NCBI GenBank assembly: GCA_030015575.1
Contig: JASDDO010000019.1
Coordinates: forward strand, 515,130,986 to 515,194,985
Length of the DNA: 64,000 nt
Origin: Agapanthus africanus
Lineage: Eukaryota; Streptophyta; Magnoliopsida; Asparagales; Amaryllidaceae
Direction: 5' to 3'
Position 1 is the first letter of the stretch; each line of letters opens with the position of its first letter. The notes beneath the pieces are model-generated. The model was not told the DNA's origin. It saw only the letters and a program-made list of their open reading frames with translations, and made no database searches. Positions 1 to 10,692 of this stretch are shown here, in pieces. The translations under genes and the position numbers were made by a program.

Positions 1-2
1 GA

Positions 3-2990
3 AACCGTAGAGTGCTGAAGGAAGGTGATATGACCCTAAAGGTTGCTAACGGAGCTAGCGTGGGAGCTGCGTCCGTCGGGGATTATCACCTAGGATTGAC
101 GAGTGGACACATTTTGGTTTTACATAACTGCTTTTTTGTACCACGCTTAACGTGTAATATCATATCAGTTTCCTTGTTATCAAATAAAGGTTATGATTTC
201 ACGTTTGTAAGAGATGTTGTTAACATCCACCTTAATCATGGTTTGATTGGGTCAGGTACACTAAATAACGGTATATATGTTTTAAACCAACTCCAAATTT
301 TCAATGTCCAGAACACACTAAAAAGAAAGTCTCCAGATTTAAATAAAGCTTTCTTATGGCATTGTAGACTGGGTCACATCAATGATAGAAGGTTGACTAA
401 GTTGCATAGAGAAGGATATTTGGACTCGTTCGAATATCAAACTTATGACACTTGTCAATCTTGTCTCAAAGGAAAGATGACAAAGACTCCATTTACTGGA
501 CAAGGAGTAAGAGCGAGCGAGCTCTTAGGACTCATACATAGCGATGTATGCGGTCCAATGTCTACACATGCAAGAGGTGGTTTTTCCTATTTCATTACTT
601 TCACGGATGATTACTCAAGATACGGATTCATTTATCTGATGAAACATAAATCTGAGGCTTTTGGGAAATTCCAAGAGTATAAGAATGAAGTAGAAAACCA
701 AACCGGCAAAAGTATTAAGACACTGAGATCTGATCGAGGTGGAGAATACTTAAGTGCCGAGTTCCTAGGTTACCTAAAAGAGAAAGGAATTCTCTCTCAG
801 CTTACTCCTCCATACACTCCACAGCACAACGGTGTATCGGAGAGACGGAATCGAACCCTATTGGATATGGTATGATCCATGATGAGTAATGCTGAGTTAC
901 CGCGATCTTTCTGGGGTTATGCGCTAGAATCAGCGGCATATCTTTTGAACAGGGCTCCTACCAAGACTGTGCCTACCACTCCATATCAGATGTGGACTGG
1001 GAAGAAACCCCATCTTCAACATATGAAGATTTGGGGATGTCCAGCTTTTGTTAAAAAGCAGCATGTGGACAAGCTCGAGGCACGATCAGTAAAATGTATG
1101 TTTGTGGGATATCCAAAGAACTCCAAGGGATATTATTTCTATTACGCAGAGGAACAAAAGGTTTTTGTTTCTCGTAATGCCCATTTTCTGGAAAATCGGT
1201 TTTTAGAAAAGGAAATAAGTGGGAGCGAAATAGAACTGGAAGAAATTCCAGAACCACAAACTAATACTGAAAGTTTGGTAGAACCGGTAGTTCAAGAAGA
1301 ACAGGACATTCCCGTACCCCTCCGCAGGAGTAGTAGGCCGTCTCATCCGCCTGAGAGATACTACGGTTTTCTCATAGATGGGGATAGAGAGGATTGCATC
1401 ATAGATGATGATGAACCTACTGACTTCCAACAGGCCATCCAGAGCGACGACTCGGTACGATGGCTAGATGCAATGCGGACCGAAATGGAGTCCATGTACA
1501 CCAACAAAGTATGGACTTTGGACTTTGCTCCAGATGGGGTAAAACCCATAGGATGCAAATGGATCTTCAAGAAAAAGATTGGTGTAGATGGACACGTGGA
1601 AACCTATAAGGCTAGACTTGTTGCAAAGGGTTTTCGTCAAAGACCTGGTTTGGACTATGACGAAACTTTTTCTCCAGTGGCTATGCTCAAATCCATTCGG
1701 GTCCTTCTTGCTATTGCTGCCTTCCATGATTATGAAATCTGGCAGATGGACGTAAAGACAGCTTTTCTGAATGGAAATTTAGAAGAGAGCGTCTATATGG
1801 ATCAGCCAGAGGGTTTCAATCAGAGTGGGAGCAGCGGGAAAGTATGCAAGCTGCTAAAGTCCATTTATGGACTAAAGAAGGCATCGCGGAGTTGGAACAT
1901 CTGTTTTGATGAAACAGTCAAAGAATATGACTTTATCAAAAATCCAGATGAACCGTGCATATATAATAAAGTTGTATCCAGAAGTGTCGTATTCCTCGTC
2001 TTGTACGTGGATGACATTCTATTGATAGGAAATGACATTCCTATGCTACAATCTGTCAAAGGATTCTTATCACACAGGTTCTCCATGAAAGACCTGGGTG
2101 ATGCCTCTTACATTCTGGGGATCCGGATCTATCGTGATAGATCCAAGAGAATGTTGGGACTTTCGCAGTCCAGGTATATCGACACTGTACTGAAAAGATT
2201 CAGTATGGAAGATTCTAAGCGCGGTAATCTACCGGCTTGTCACGGAATCACCCTCTCCAAAGAGATGTCTCCCAAGACTGATTTGGAAAGGGAACGCATG
2301 TCTATTATACCCTACGCTTCTGCGGTAGGCTCTATAATGTATGCGATGTTGTGCACCAGACCAGATGTATCTTACGCACTGAGCGTGGTAAGCCGGTATC
2401 AGTCAGACCCAGGGGAGAAGCACTGGATAGCAGTAAAGAACATTCTCAAGTACCTGAGAAGGACTAAGGAGATGTTCTTGGTTTACGGCGGAAAAGACCT
2501 CAGGTTGGAGGCCTTTGCTGATTCCGGCTTCCAGAGTGATAAGGACGATTCCAAGTCCATGTCGGGTTATGTCTTTACCCTCAATGGAGGGGCGGTGTGC
2601 TGGAAGAGCTCCAAGCAGGACACCGTTGCTGACTCAACAATGGAAGCGGAGTATATAGCTGCTTGCGATGCCGCAAAAGAAGCAGTCTGGATGAAGAAGT
2701 TCCTAACAGAACTTCAGGTGGTTCCTACCATAGTTGATCCAATACCTCTGTATTGCGACAACAACGGAGCTATAGCTTTAGCGAAGGAACCAAGGTCCCA
2801 TCAGAAATCCAGACACATCTTAAGGCGGTATCACCTGATCAGGGAGATCATTGATCGTCAGGAGATCGAGGTTCGGAGAGTTGCTTCTGAAGAGAACATT
2901 GCTGATCCATTCACGAAGGCCCTACCTTAGATTCAGTTCGAGAGGCTACTCGAGATCATCGGTCTACGATACGCCACTACATGGCCCTAG
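3..2990 (+). pseudogene. Element D pol: integrase-reverse transcriptase-RNase H, two stops
   Basis: One reading frame open from the window edge to a TAG at 2988-2990. Order: GAG-pre-integrase zinc-binding region (HCRLGH then CQSC, about 360-470), integrase core with its acidic triad in HSDVCGPM, RSDRGGEY and NGVSERRN (about 540-850), reverse transcriptase with YVDD at 2004-2015, and RNase H with STMEAEYIA and YCDNNGA (about 2500-2930). Two in-frame stops break it: TGA at 876-878, where sister copies have an Arg or His codon (V-R/H-S-M-M), and TAG at 2928-2930, where sisters have Gln (LPQIQF), 20 codons before the natural end. The protease motif would lie just upstream of the window. Otherwise little decayed, so a fairly young copy. 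Confidence 0.93.
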
Positions 2991-3004
2991 TGCAAGTGGG
3001 AGAT
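2991..3004 (+). other. Polypurine tract of element D
   Basis: TGCAAGTGGGAGAT lies directly before the LTR start TGTTAG and right after the natural pol stop. It is the expected primer site for plus-strand DNA synthesis. The same motif sits at the same place in A (one base different), B, E and G. Confidence 0.85.
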
Positions 3005-4899
3005 TGTTAGTGTTTATGCCCTAGAAGGCCATTACTTTATCATACTAGTTTGTATATTACTTAATGGAAGCTTGGGATATTCACATGTATATAAGAGTCT
3101 TGCTAAACATGGTAGTATGCTACTTGGTTTTTCTATCTTAATATGTGAGTATACGTATTGATAAAGCTCTTAGGATCTTGCTTGACTACCAGCGTTGTGA
3201 TGGCAGTCACACTAGTAGGGGCTGGGTAGTCTACAAGCACATCCTTATTCAGGTCCCTGGTCGTTGGATTATCGAGACAGAGCATCGATACTCCGGAGTA
3301 GACTAGTGTGTACGCTTCTTATCCCAGTTGGGGAGATGGTCTGTCCCACAGCCGTCAGTACGTCGTACTGGAGATAGTATACAGGTGCTCGTTAGGTTAC
3401 GGGTACACCGGACAGGACTCACAGGGAACTGTTGGTTGGTTTTATACCAGTCGTCAGTGAACAGTTCCCAGGTGACATGAGTACAGCATAGTCCGCAGAC
3501 TTGACACTGCTACTTCGCCTCGAGTGTGTCCCACTGTTCTTAGATTGCTACCCTACCACGACTCAAAGGAGTCGTGCAAACAGGTAGCAATTGGGTGCGG
3601 TCCCGAGCACTTGGAGGCAGTGGCGGTTAGACAGGATTCGTCTCTCCCGGTATTGGGGGTTGATATCGTGCTGTGTCAGAGAGCCATTACGCAAAGTCCC
3701 TGGCCAGGGCAAGCGAGATTTGCTGGTAGGTTCCAGTAGTTTCTCAGGGTGTAATGGGCTTCCCTCTGACACGACTTATACCGCTATTAGGGGACTGACG
3801 CTTGCCGGCCCCTAGGCCCGATATGCGATAGTCTAAGACGAACGGACCGGACTGTATGGAGATTGTCACATCAGACTCAGTAGGAGTTCGGATGGGTTTC
3901 CTCATCGGCCTTCTTATCGACATCTACCTGGGGACCGTTACGTACAGCTAGTGCCGCTTGCGGTCTGTGGTTAAACCCACTGCCAGCGTAGTAGTCGAGT
4001 CTCTTGAGTCCCACACAGAGAGTTTCCCTACTCCAGGAGAAACGATATAGAGGTCGTATGGTTTTACGACAAGGGTTCGGACGCATACGTGTGTTTACGC
4101 ACGTACGACTTTCGGACAGTTTTTACCAGTCGGCTTTGGTTTAAGCCAGTTACTGGTATCCGGTTATTGGATTTATACAGTCTAAAGTTTTTCCGTATTT
4201 TTGCGGAAAGGAGGGGCGTTCTCGTAATTGCGCGAGAAGCTTCTAGAAGATGGTGACTAAGGAGGTTTAGGTGGCATATACATTGAATGAGATTAGTGAG
4301 TCATATGGATGATTCATCCATGTCATTAATGCTTCATAATTGCTTAATGACTCATGGAGATGAATCACCACAAGATATTTATCAAGCATGGTTGTAAAAT
4401 GATTTCTTTTCTTTTCTTGTTAAAAAGAAATGCTTGATATATATTATGATAACTCATTCTTCTCACTTCACTATTATCTTCACCTTCTCTCTCCTCAAGC
4501 TCTCCCTCTTCAAACCCTAATCCTCCCCTCTCATGTGTTGAGTACAAGGATTAGTTAGACTAATTAAACCATAACCCTCACTCTATATCACCTAGCTTCT
4601 TTGATTAGCACTTAAAGAAGGTTAGTTGCCTCAAGTTTAGAGACTAAGCTTGGAGTAAAGCTCTCGGGTGGATCGTCTACTACTTCGAGAAGGCCGAGGA
4701 GGAGATGGAGTTCGCAAAGACGAAGGACACGATTCATTAGGTATAATCCCTAAACATAGTAGCATAGAAACTCTATGTTTGTAGTTAGTTATCGTTTAGC
4801 TTCGATTCAAGCGGTTAGTCGATGTTTGTTCACTAAACAAGTTCGTTTTTGAAAATTCCGCCTCCCCACAAGTACTGGGGTGTTGTACATCGACTTACA
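3005..4899 (+). repeat. 3' LTR of element D (1895 bp)
   Basis: Starts TGTTAGTGTTTATGCCCTAG after the PPT and ends CTTACA, giving the TG...CA ends of an LTR. Its body is closer to the solo LTR at 54115-56228 than to the B/E LTRs; for example both share the CTCCGGAGTAGACTAGTGT block and a TTACA end. It therefore represents a second LTR subfamily. Small open frames inside it (3524-3815) are not supported as genes. Confidence 0.85.
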
Positions 4900-5651
4900 A
4901 TAACACTTATCAGTAATATCTCAGCAGCCCTGGCCAGGGACTTCTTGTTATAGCCAATCGTGCACAGCGCAACATCAACCCCTAATACCGGAAGAGACGA
5001 AACCCCTCCTATCGCTCATTGCCTCCATGTGCCTCGGGACTGTACCCAAAATCCACCTGTTTGTACAAATCATTAGAGCCGTAGTAAGGTGGAGATCAAG
5101 ATACAGTGGGAGGACACACAAGACTCTATGGCGATCTCGGGTCTACAGACTAACCTGTACCAGTGTCACCTGAGAACTGCTATACGACGTATGATATAAT
5201 ACCACATAGGAGTTCTCGGTGAGTCCGTTCAGTGTACCCAGTCTCACTGAGCACCCATATACAATCTTTGGTGTCAGCACACCAGATGGATATGGGATTA
5301 TCCATCACCCATCGTATGGAACAAGAATGGTATACGCTAGTCTACACTGGAATATCAATGCCCTGTCTCGATATACCTACGACTCGGAACATTTCAAGGA
5401 TATGCTTATAAACTACAGGTGTCCAACTAGCATGATCCACATCATAATCCCAGTAGTCAAGCCAATATCATTAGGGCTTTATCAACTTGTACCAAATGAG
5501 TAAAAACATGATCAAGTGAACATATGATAAAGAGAAACCAGATAGCATACTATCATGTCGAGCAAGACTGTCCTCTGAATATATATATTTATATATACAT
5601 CAGTACATACAATATCATATAATGGCCTCTAGGGCATATATATATCCAACA
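4900..5651 (-). repeat. Partial 3' LTR of element A
   Basis: Matches the start-proximal 0.75 kb of A's 5' LTR (compare 23793-24564). The right edge CCAACA is the complement of an LTR start TGTTGG. The match stops abruptly at 4900, where D's LTR begins; the missing part is expected left of the window. The region 5219-5503 is LTR sequence, not a gene. Confidence 0.85.
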
Positions 5652-5666
5652 ATTTCCCACTTGCAC
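5652..5666 (-). other. Polypurine tract of element A
   Basis: On the minus strand GTGCAAGTGGGAAAT precedes the LTR start TGTTGG. It overlaps the last base of the pol stop codon (complement of 5666-5668). Confidence 0.8.
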
Positions 5667-8600
5667 TAAGGCCAATTATTCGCGTATCTCATACCCAACA
5701 TCTCAAAAAGTCGCTCTTGCTGCGGCTGAGGGAGGGCCTTAGTGAATGGATCCGCAGTGTTATCCTTTGTATCTACTCTCTTGATCTGGATCTCGTGGCG
5801 ATCAACTATCTCCCGGATCAGATGATATCGCCTCAGGATGTGTCTGGACTTCTGATGGGACCTGGGCTCTTTGGCCAACGCCATAGCCCCATTATTGTCA
5901 CAATATAAAGGTATTGGATCAATAATAGTTGGAACTACTCCTAGCAGCGAGATGAACTTCCTCATCCAGACGGCTTCCTCGGCAGCATCATTTGCAGCAA
6001 TGTACTCAGCTTCCATCGTTGAATCTGCAATGGTATCCTGTTTGGAACTCTTCCAACTTACCGTCCCTCCATTGAGGGTAAATGCAAACCCTGAGATAGA
6101 TTTGCTGTCATCCTTGTCACTCTGGAAGCTCGAATCGGTAAAGGCCTCCATGTGGAGATCCCCGTTACCATATACCAAGAACAATTCTTTAGTCCTTCGC
6201 AAGTACTTAAGAATGTTCTTCACAGCAGTCCAGTGATTCTCCCCTGGGTTTGACTGATACCTGCTTACTACAGTGAGTGCGTAAGCTACATCAGGGCGTG
6301 TACACAACATCGCATACATTATCGATCCTACGGCCGAACATAGGGAATAATGCTCATGCGAGCTCTCTCTTTATCAGACTTTGGGCAATCGTCCTTAGAG
6401 AGAGTGACTCCGTGGCAAGCGGGTAAGGCACCGCACTTGGAGTCTTCCATACTAAACCATTTTAGGATGGTGTTGATGTACTTGGTTTGGGACAATCCCA
6501 ATAACCATTTGGATCTATCCCTATAGATCCGTATGCCCAATATGTACGTGGTATCACCCAGGTCCTTCATGAAGAACCTTTATGATAAGAATGATTTGAC
6601 CGACTGTAGCATAGGAATATCATTTCTTATCAGAAGTATGTCATCCACGTACAATAGGAGGAATGCGACAGATCTCCCTACAGTCTTTTTATAAACACAA
6701 GGTTCATCTGGATTTTTGATGAAATCAAACTCATTGATAAAATCATCAAAACAGATGTTCCAACTCCGTGATGCCTGCTTCAATCCATAAATGGATTTAA
6801 ACAACTTACGTACTTTTCCGCTGCTCCCACTGTCAATGAAGCCCTCTGGATGATCCATATAAACGCATTCATCTAAATCACCATTTAGAAATGCAGTTTT
6901 AACGTCCATCTGCCAGATTTCATATTCATAGTGAGCATCAATAGCAAGTAGGATCCGAATGGTTTTAAGCATGGCTACCGGAGAGAAAGTCTCGTCATAG
7001 TCCAAACCTGGTCTTTGACGAAAACCTTTCGCTACCAACCTTGCCTTATAGGTCTCCACCTGTCCATCTACTCCGATCTTTCTTTTAATGATCCATTTGC
7101 AGCCTACAGGTTTTATCCCGGAGGGTACATCCTCCAAAGTCCATACTTTTTTGGTGTACATGGACTCCATTTCAGATCTCACGGCATCCAGCCATTCCAC
7201 AGAGTCACCACTCGTGATAGCTTGATGAAAACTGGCAGGATCATCATCATCCATGATACAATCTTCTTTATTACCATCAATGAGAAAACCGTAGTATCTT
7301 TCCGATGGGAGAGAAGTCCTACCAGATCTACGGAGTGGCTGAGGTTCATTAGATTCTGTTACAACATCAGTTTCAGCCAAGTCGTCATTTGTAACTTGTG
7401 TTTCTAGAACCTCTTCTAGATTTACCACATTGCCATCAGCATCATTTGGAAAAATCTCATTTTCTAAAAATATGGCATACTGAGAAACAAACACGTTTTG
7501 TTCTTCCTTGTGGTAGAAAAGATACCCAAACGAATATTTTAGATATCCCACAAATATACATTTGACCGATCGTGTCTCTAGTTTTTCTGGATTCTGCTTT
7601 TTGACAAAAGCCGGACAAACCCAAATCTTAACTCGTTTAAGAGATGGTCTCTTCCCATGCCATATCTCATATGGAGTGGTAGACACGGTCTTGGTTGGAA
7701 CTTTTTTTAACAGAAAAGATGCAGTTTCCAATGCATGCCCCCAAAAGGAGAGGGGTAACTCAGAATCACTCATCATAGATCGTACCATATCTAATAGGGT
7801 ACGATTCCGTCACTCTGACACGCCATTGTACTGTGTTGTGTAAGGGGGAGTGAGCTGAGAGAGAATCCCATTCTCTTTTAGGAAGTCCAAGAATTCAGTA
7901 CTTAAGTACTCTCCACCTCGATCTGATCGAAGTATCTTGATTCTCATTCCTGTTTGGTTTTCTACTTCAAGTTTGTACTCCTTGAATTTCTCGAAAGCTT
8001 CAGATTTATGTTTTATCAAAAACACATGACCAAATCTTGAGAAATCATCAGTAAAAGTTATGAAGTAGGAAAAACCACCGCTTGCATGTGTAGACATTGG
8101 ACCATATACATCACTATGTATGAGGCCTAGGAGCTCAGTAGCTCTTTCTCCGTGTCCAATAAACGGAGTTTTGGTCATTTTACTTTTGATACAAGACTGG
8201 CAAGTTGCATAAGATTTATACTCAAAAGAATTTAAATATCCATTTTTATGAAGCTTGTTTAGTCTTGTTTCATTAATATGACCAAGTCTACAATGCCAAA
8301 GAAAAGCTTCATTTATATCTGAAAATTTTCTTATATTTGTGTGTTGAATGTTAAAAACTGTGTGTTGATTAAGGACGTATATCCCGTTATTTAGTGTACC
8401 ACAACCAATCAACTCTTGATTAAGTCTAATGTTCGTAACATTGTGTTGAACAGCAAAATGATATCCTTCATTGTCTAACAAAGAAACAGATATAATATTA
8501 CAAAGCATACTTGGCACAAAATAACATGGGTTCAAAAGCAATATACAACCCGACGGCAACCCTAGGTGATACTCTCCCACTGAAACTGCATTTACATTGG

Positions 8601-9591
8601 AACCATTTCTAACCTGGAGAGTATGATCACCTGTCTTCAAAACTCTGCTATTTCTCAATGCCTGCACAGAATTGCAAATATGAGAACCCGAACCGGTATC
8701 TAATACCAAGGAAGCAGAGTTAATTGAAAAACAGTTTTCAATCACGAACACACCTGAAGCTGAAGCATCACCATGCTTCTTCTTGAGTTCAAGGTACTCA
8801 GTACAGTTCCGCTTCCAGTGTCCCGTCTTCCTGCAGTGGAAACATTCTCCTTTCCCCGATTCCCCAACCTTGGACTTGTCTTTCCCCTTAACCTTTTTGA
8901 CACCACCCTTAGGTTTGGTGGGTTTCTTCTTCATCTTCCCTTTGGCCTTAGCCTTCGGGTGAGAGGAGGAATATGGACCAACACTCAAAACGAGAGTCTT
9001 CACTGACTTCAGCGTGCTCTCTGCACTCCTTAACATATTAAGGAGTTCAGGTAGTTCCTTCTCCATATTGTGCATGTTGAAGTTAACTATCAATTGAGCA
9101 AAGGTGGAGGGGAGAGACTGCAGAATAATATCCGTATATTGCTCATTGTCCATTGTCCACCAAAGGTCCTCAAGCTCTTCTATGAGAGTTATCATCTTCA
9201 GAACGTGGTCTCCTACCGCTATGCCAGTGGCCATTCGCATCTGAAACAGTTTTCTGGATGCTTCATATTGTAATACGTGAGATTGCTCTCCATACAACTC
9301 TTTTGTATGGAGGAATATGGATTATACGTCTATATTCTCGTGCTGCTTCTGATGTGTGTTATCCATCGATGTAAACGCGAGGCATTTGGCCATGGAACAA
9401 TCAGCGTCGCATGTCTTGCGGATTTCCTTATCCGCAACTGAAGATTTAGGACCTGGGCTGGATGGGGTTGGAGTGGTGAGGACATATGATACCTTATCAT
9501 AAGTCAAGGCAATGTTGAGATTCCTCAGCCAATCTTTATAATTGGTCCCATTCAGTTTATTTTTATCTAATAGAAGCTTGAGTCCTAACAT
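5666..9591 (-). pseudogene. Element A gag-pol polyprotein, four disabling changes
   Basis: Reads from ATG at 9589-9591. Gag: an N-terminal LNGTNYKDWLRNLNI-type start, a central UBN2-like part (LYGEQSHVLQYEA, about 9300), then a basic stretch and a CX2CX4HX4C zinc knuckle (CFHCRKTGHWKRNC, complement of 8803-8844). Pol: protease DTGSGSH (about 8690), integrase zinc region HCRLGH/CQSC, integrase core HSD...RSDRGGEY...NGVSE, reverse transcriptase with YVDD (6640-6651) and RNase H ending before a TAG at 5666-5668. Breaks: TAA at 9322-9324 in gag, TGA at 7810-7812 after NGVSE (Arg in sisters), TAA at 6580-6582 in reverse transcriptase, and a 1-bp deletion near 6338 shifting frame. All domains remain recognisable, so decay is recent to moderate. 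Confidence 0.93.
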
Positions 9592-10040
9592 TTGTATCTG
9601 CTGTTAAGAGAGAGAAAAGAATACACTCAGCGAAAGCTCTTGCAAAAATTAGATTGGTTTTTATCTTGTCTAATCGATGTCTCCCACTATTTTTATCAAA
9701 TTTTCTTTAAAACCTTTAAAAAGAAAACTAGCCGGGATTAATTACATTCTACAACTTCGCTAACCGTTCAGCCAGGCCGGTGCCGGTACTTGAGGGAGGT
9801 TGCCCGTGCTTTCGCACGGACCTAATTAAAATAAACCTCGTCTTCCCATAGGCGTAGCCTCGTTTGACACCTTTCTTGACACCTAATGGGTTAGCTAATT
9901 GTAAAGTCCAAAACTCTCCCGGGAGCAAGTTTTGCTCATAGTGGGATCGGGATCCTACTATCATATAGAAGGTATGCAATCTCATTGCAAATTTAAACTC
10001 TTGAAATTCCCGATATTATTTTTACCCCTAGTACTCATGA

Positions 10041-10235
10041 CCTTAACTATGGTCAACATATCATAAGTACTTAGTCAAGTTCTTCCCGTCATTTCATGAT
10101 TAACTAGACCCACCCACATGACCCTTAACTAAAGTCAACATAATCATATGAATGTCCTAACAAATCTGCATCATATGCAGTGTAGGAAGACATCACTTAG
10201 CTACCGTACACTGCGCCTTAACTAAAGTCAAAATA
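10041..10235 (-). other. Three spaced hairpins with a shared loop (element A version)
   Basis: Plus-strand motifs CCTTAACTATGGTCAACATA, CCTTAACTAAAGTCAACATA and the near-identical third copy at 10216 sit 82 and 93 bp apart. Each is flanked by inverted repeats, e.g. TACTCATGA / TCATAAGTA around the first. The second pairs CATATGAT with GTCATGTG on the sense strand, allowing G-U. Same position and layout as in B, C and E, but a different loop sequence. Confidence 0.6.
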
Positions 10236-10528
10236 CGCAGCATGAATACTAAGTACTCTACTACCTAAAATGACGGAGGGCTGCGGATAGTTTTTAAGAA
10301 AACTTTTAATGTTTTGAACTTGATATCGTTGTAGAATCCAATGGGTTTAAAAGGAGTGGCTTAAGCTCCGCATTTTAAAACTTTCTTTTTCATAAAAAGG
10401 CCGAGTGTTTTTCAAATCTGATTCTACAACATCTTTTTAGGTTCATTTATCTTTACATTAATCTCATTAATGTAGTCCCATCATTTAATTCCTAAAGCCA
10501 TCACAGAAAGAAACGAAAATATAACGTA

Positions 10529-10631
10529 CGCTTATGCCACTCGCATTCGTCACAGTGTCCCGTTATGCACCGTTAGGTTACTAAACTAACGGCATACCGG
10601 GACGGGCCTAGTGCGGGTGCAAAACATAAGC
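10529..10631 (-). other. Nested long-arm hairpin in leader (element A)
   Basis: Outer arms GCTTATG / CATAAGC, next arms CACTCGCA / TGCGGGTG (one wobble), then GTCCCG / CGGGAC, and an inner ATGCCGTTAG / CTAACGG(TG)CAT stem. Homologous structures lie at 14488-14602 (B), 32868-32982 (E) and 56839-56953 (G). Probably an RNA structure of the genomic transcript; function unknown. Confidence 0.55.
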
Positions 10632-10687
10632 AATGCCTATTATATATCATATATATAATATTCCAATCGTCTCAGATATATATTAAA

Positions 10688-10692
10688 AGTTC
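10688..10692. other. Target site duplication of B, left copy
   Basis: AGTTC immediately before B's LTR start. It matches 21260-21264 exactly. Confidence 0.9.

Larger units (their letters stand above)
1..4899 (+). mobile_element. Ty1/copia element D (Angela/BARE-like), 5' end outside window
   Basis: Partial LTR retrotransposon with pol, polypurine tract and 3' LTR in order. Its 5' LTR, PBS, leader, any gag and the protease lie left of the window. The 3' LTR ends in CTTACA at 4899. The next bases, ATAACACTTATCAG, match the interior of element A's LTR (compare 23793 onward), so D appears to have inserted into A's 3' LTR. The expected 5-bp duplication would be ATAAC at 4900-4904, with its partner outside the window. 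LTR start, PPT and domain order are seen; the Angela/BARE label is from family knowledge. Confidence 0.88.
9592..10692 (-). other. Element A leader, ORF-proximal part
   Basis: Non-coding leader upstream of gag. It ends in a pyrimidine-rich run then AACAG (complement of about 9601-9620), which looks like a 3' splice site 12 nt before the ATG. It contains three spaced hairpin motifs of the CCTTAACT type (10041-10060, 10123-10142, 10216-10235) and a long-arm nested hairpin at 10529-10631. It is cut by B; AGTTC at 10688-10692 is the left copy of B's target duplication. Confidence 0.75.
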
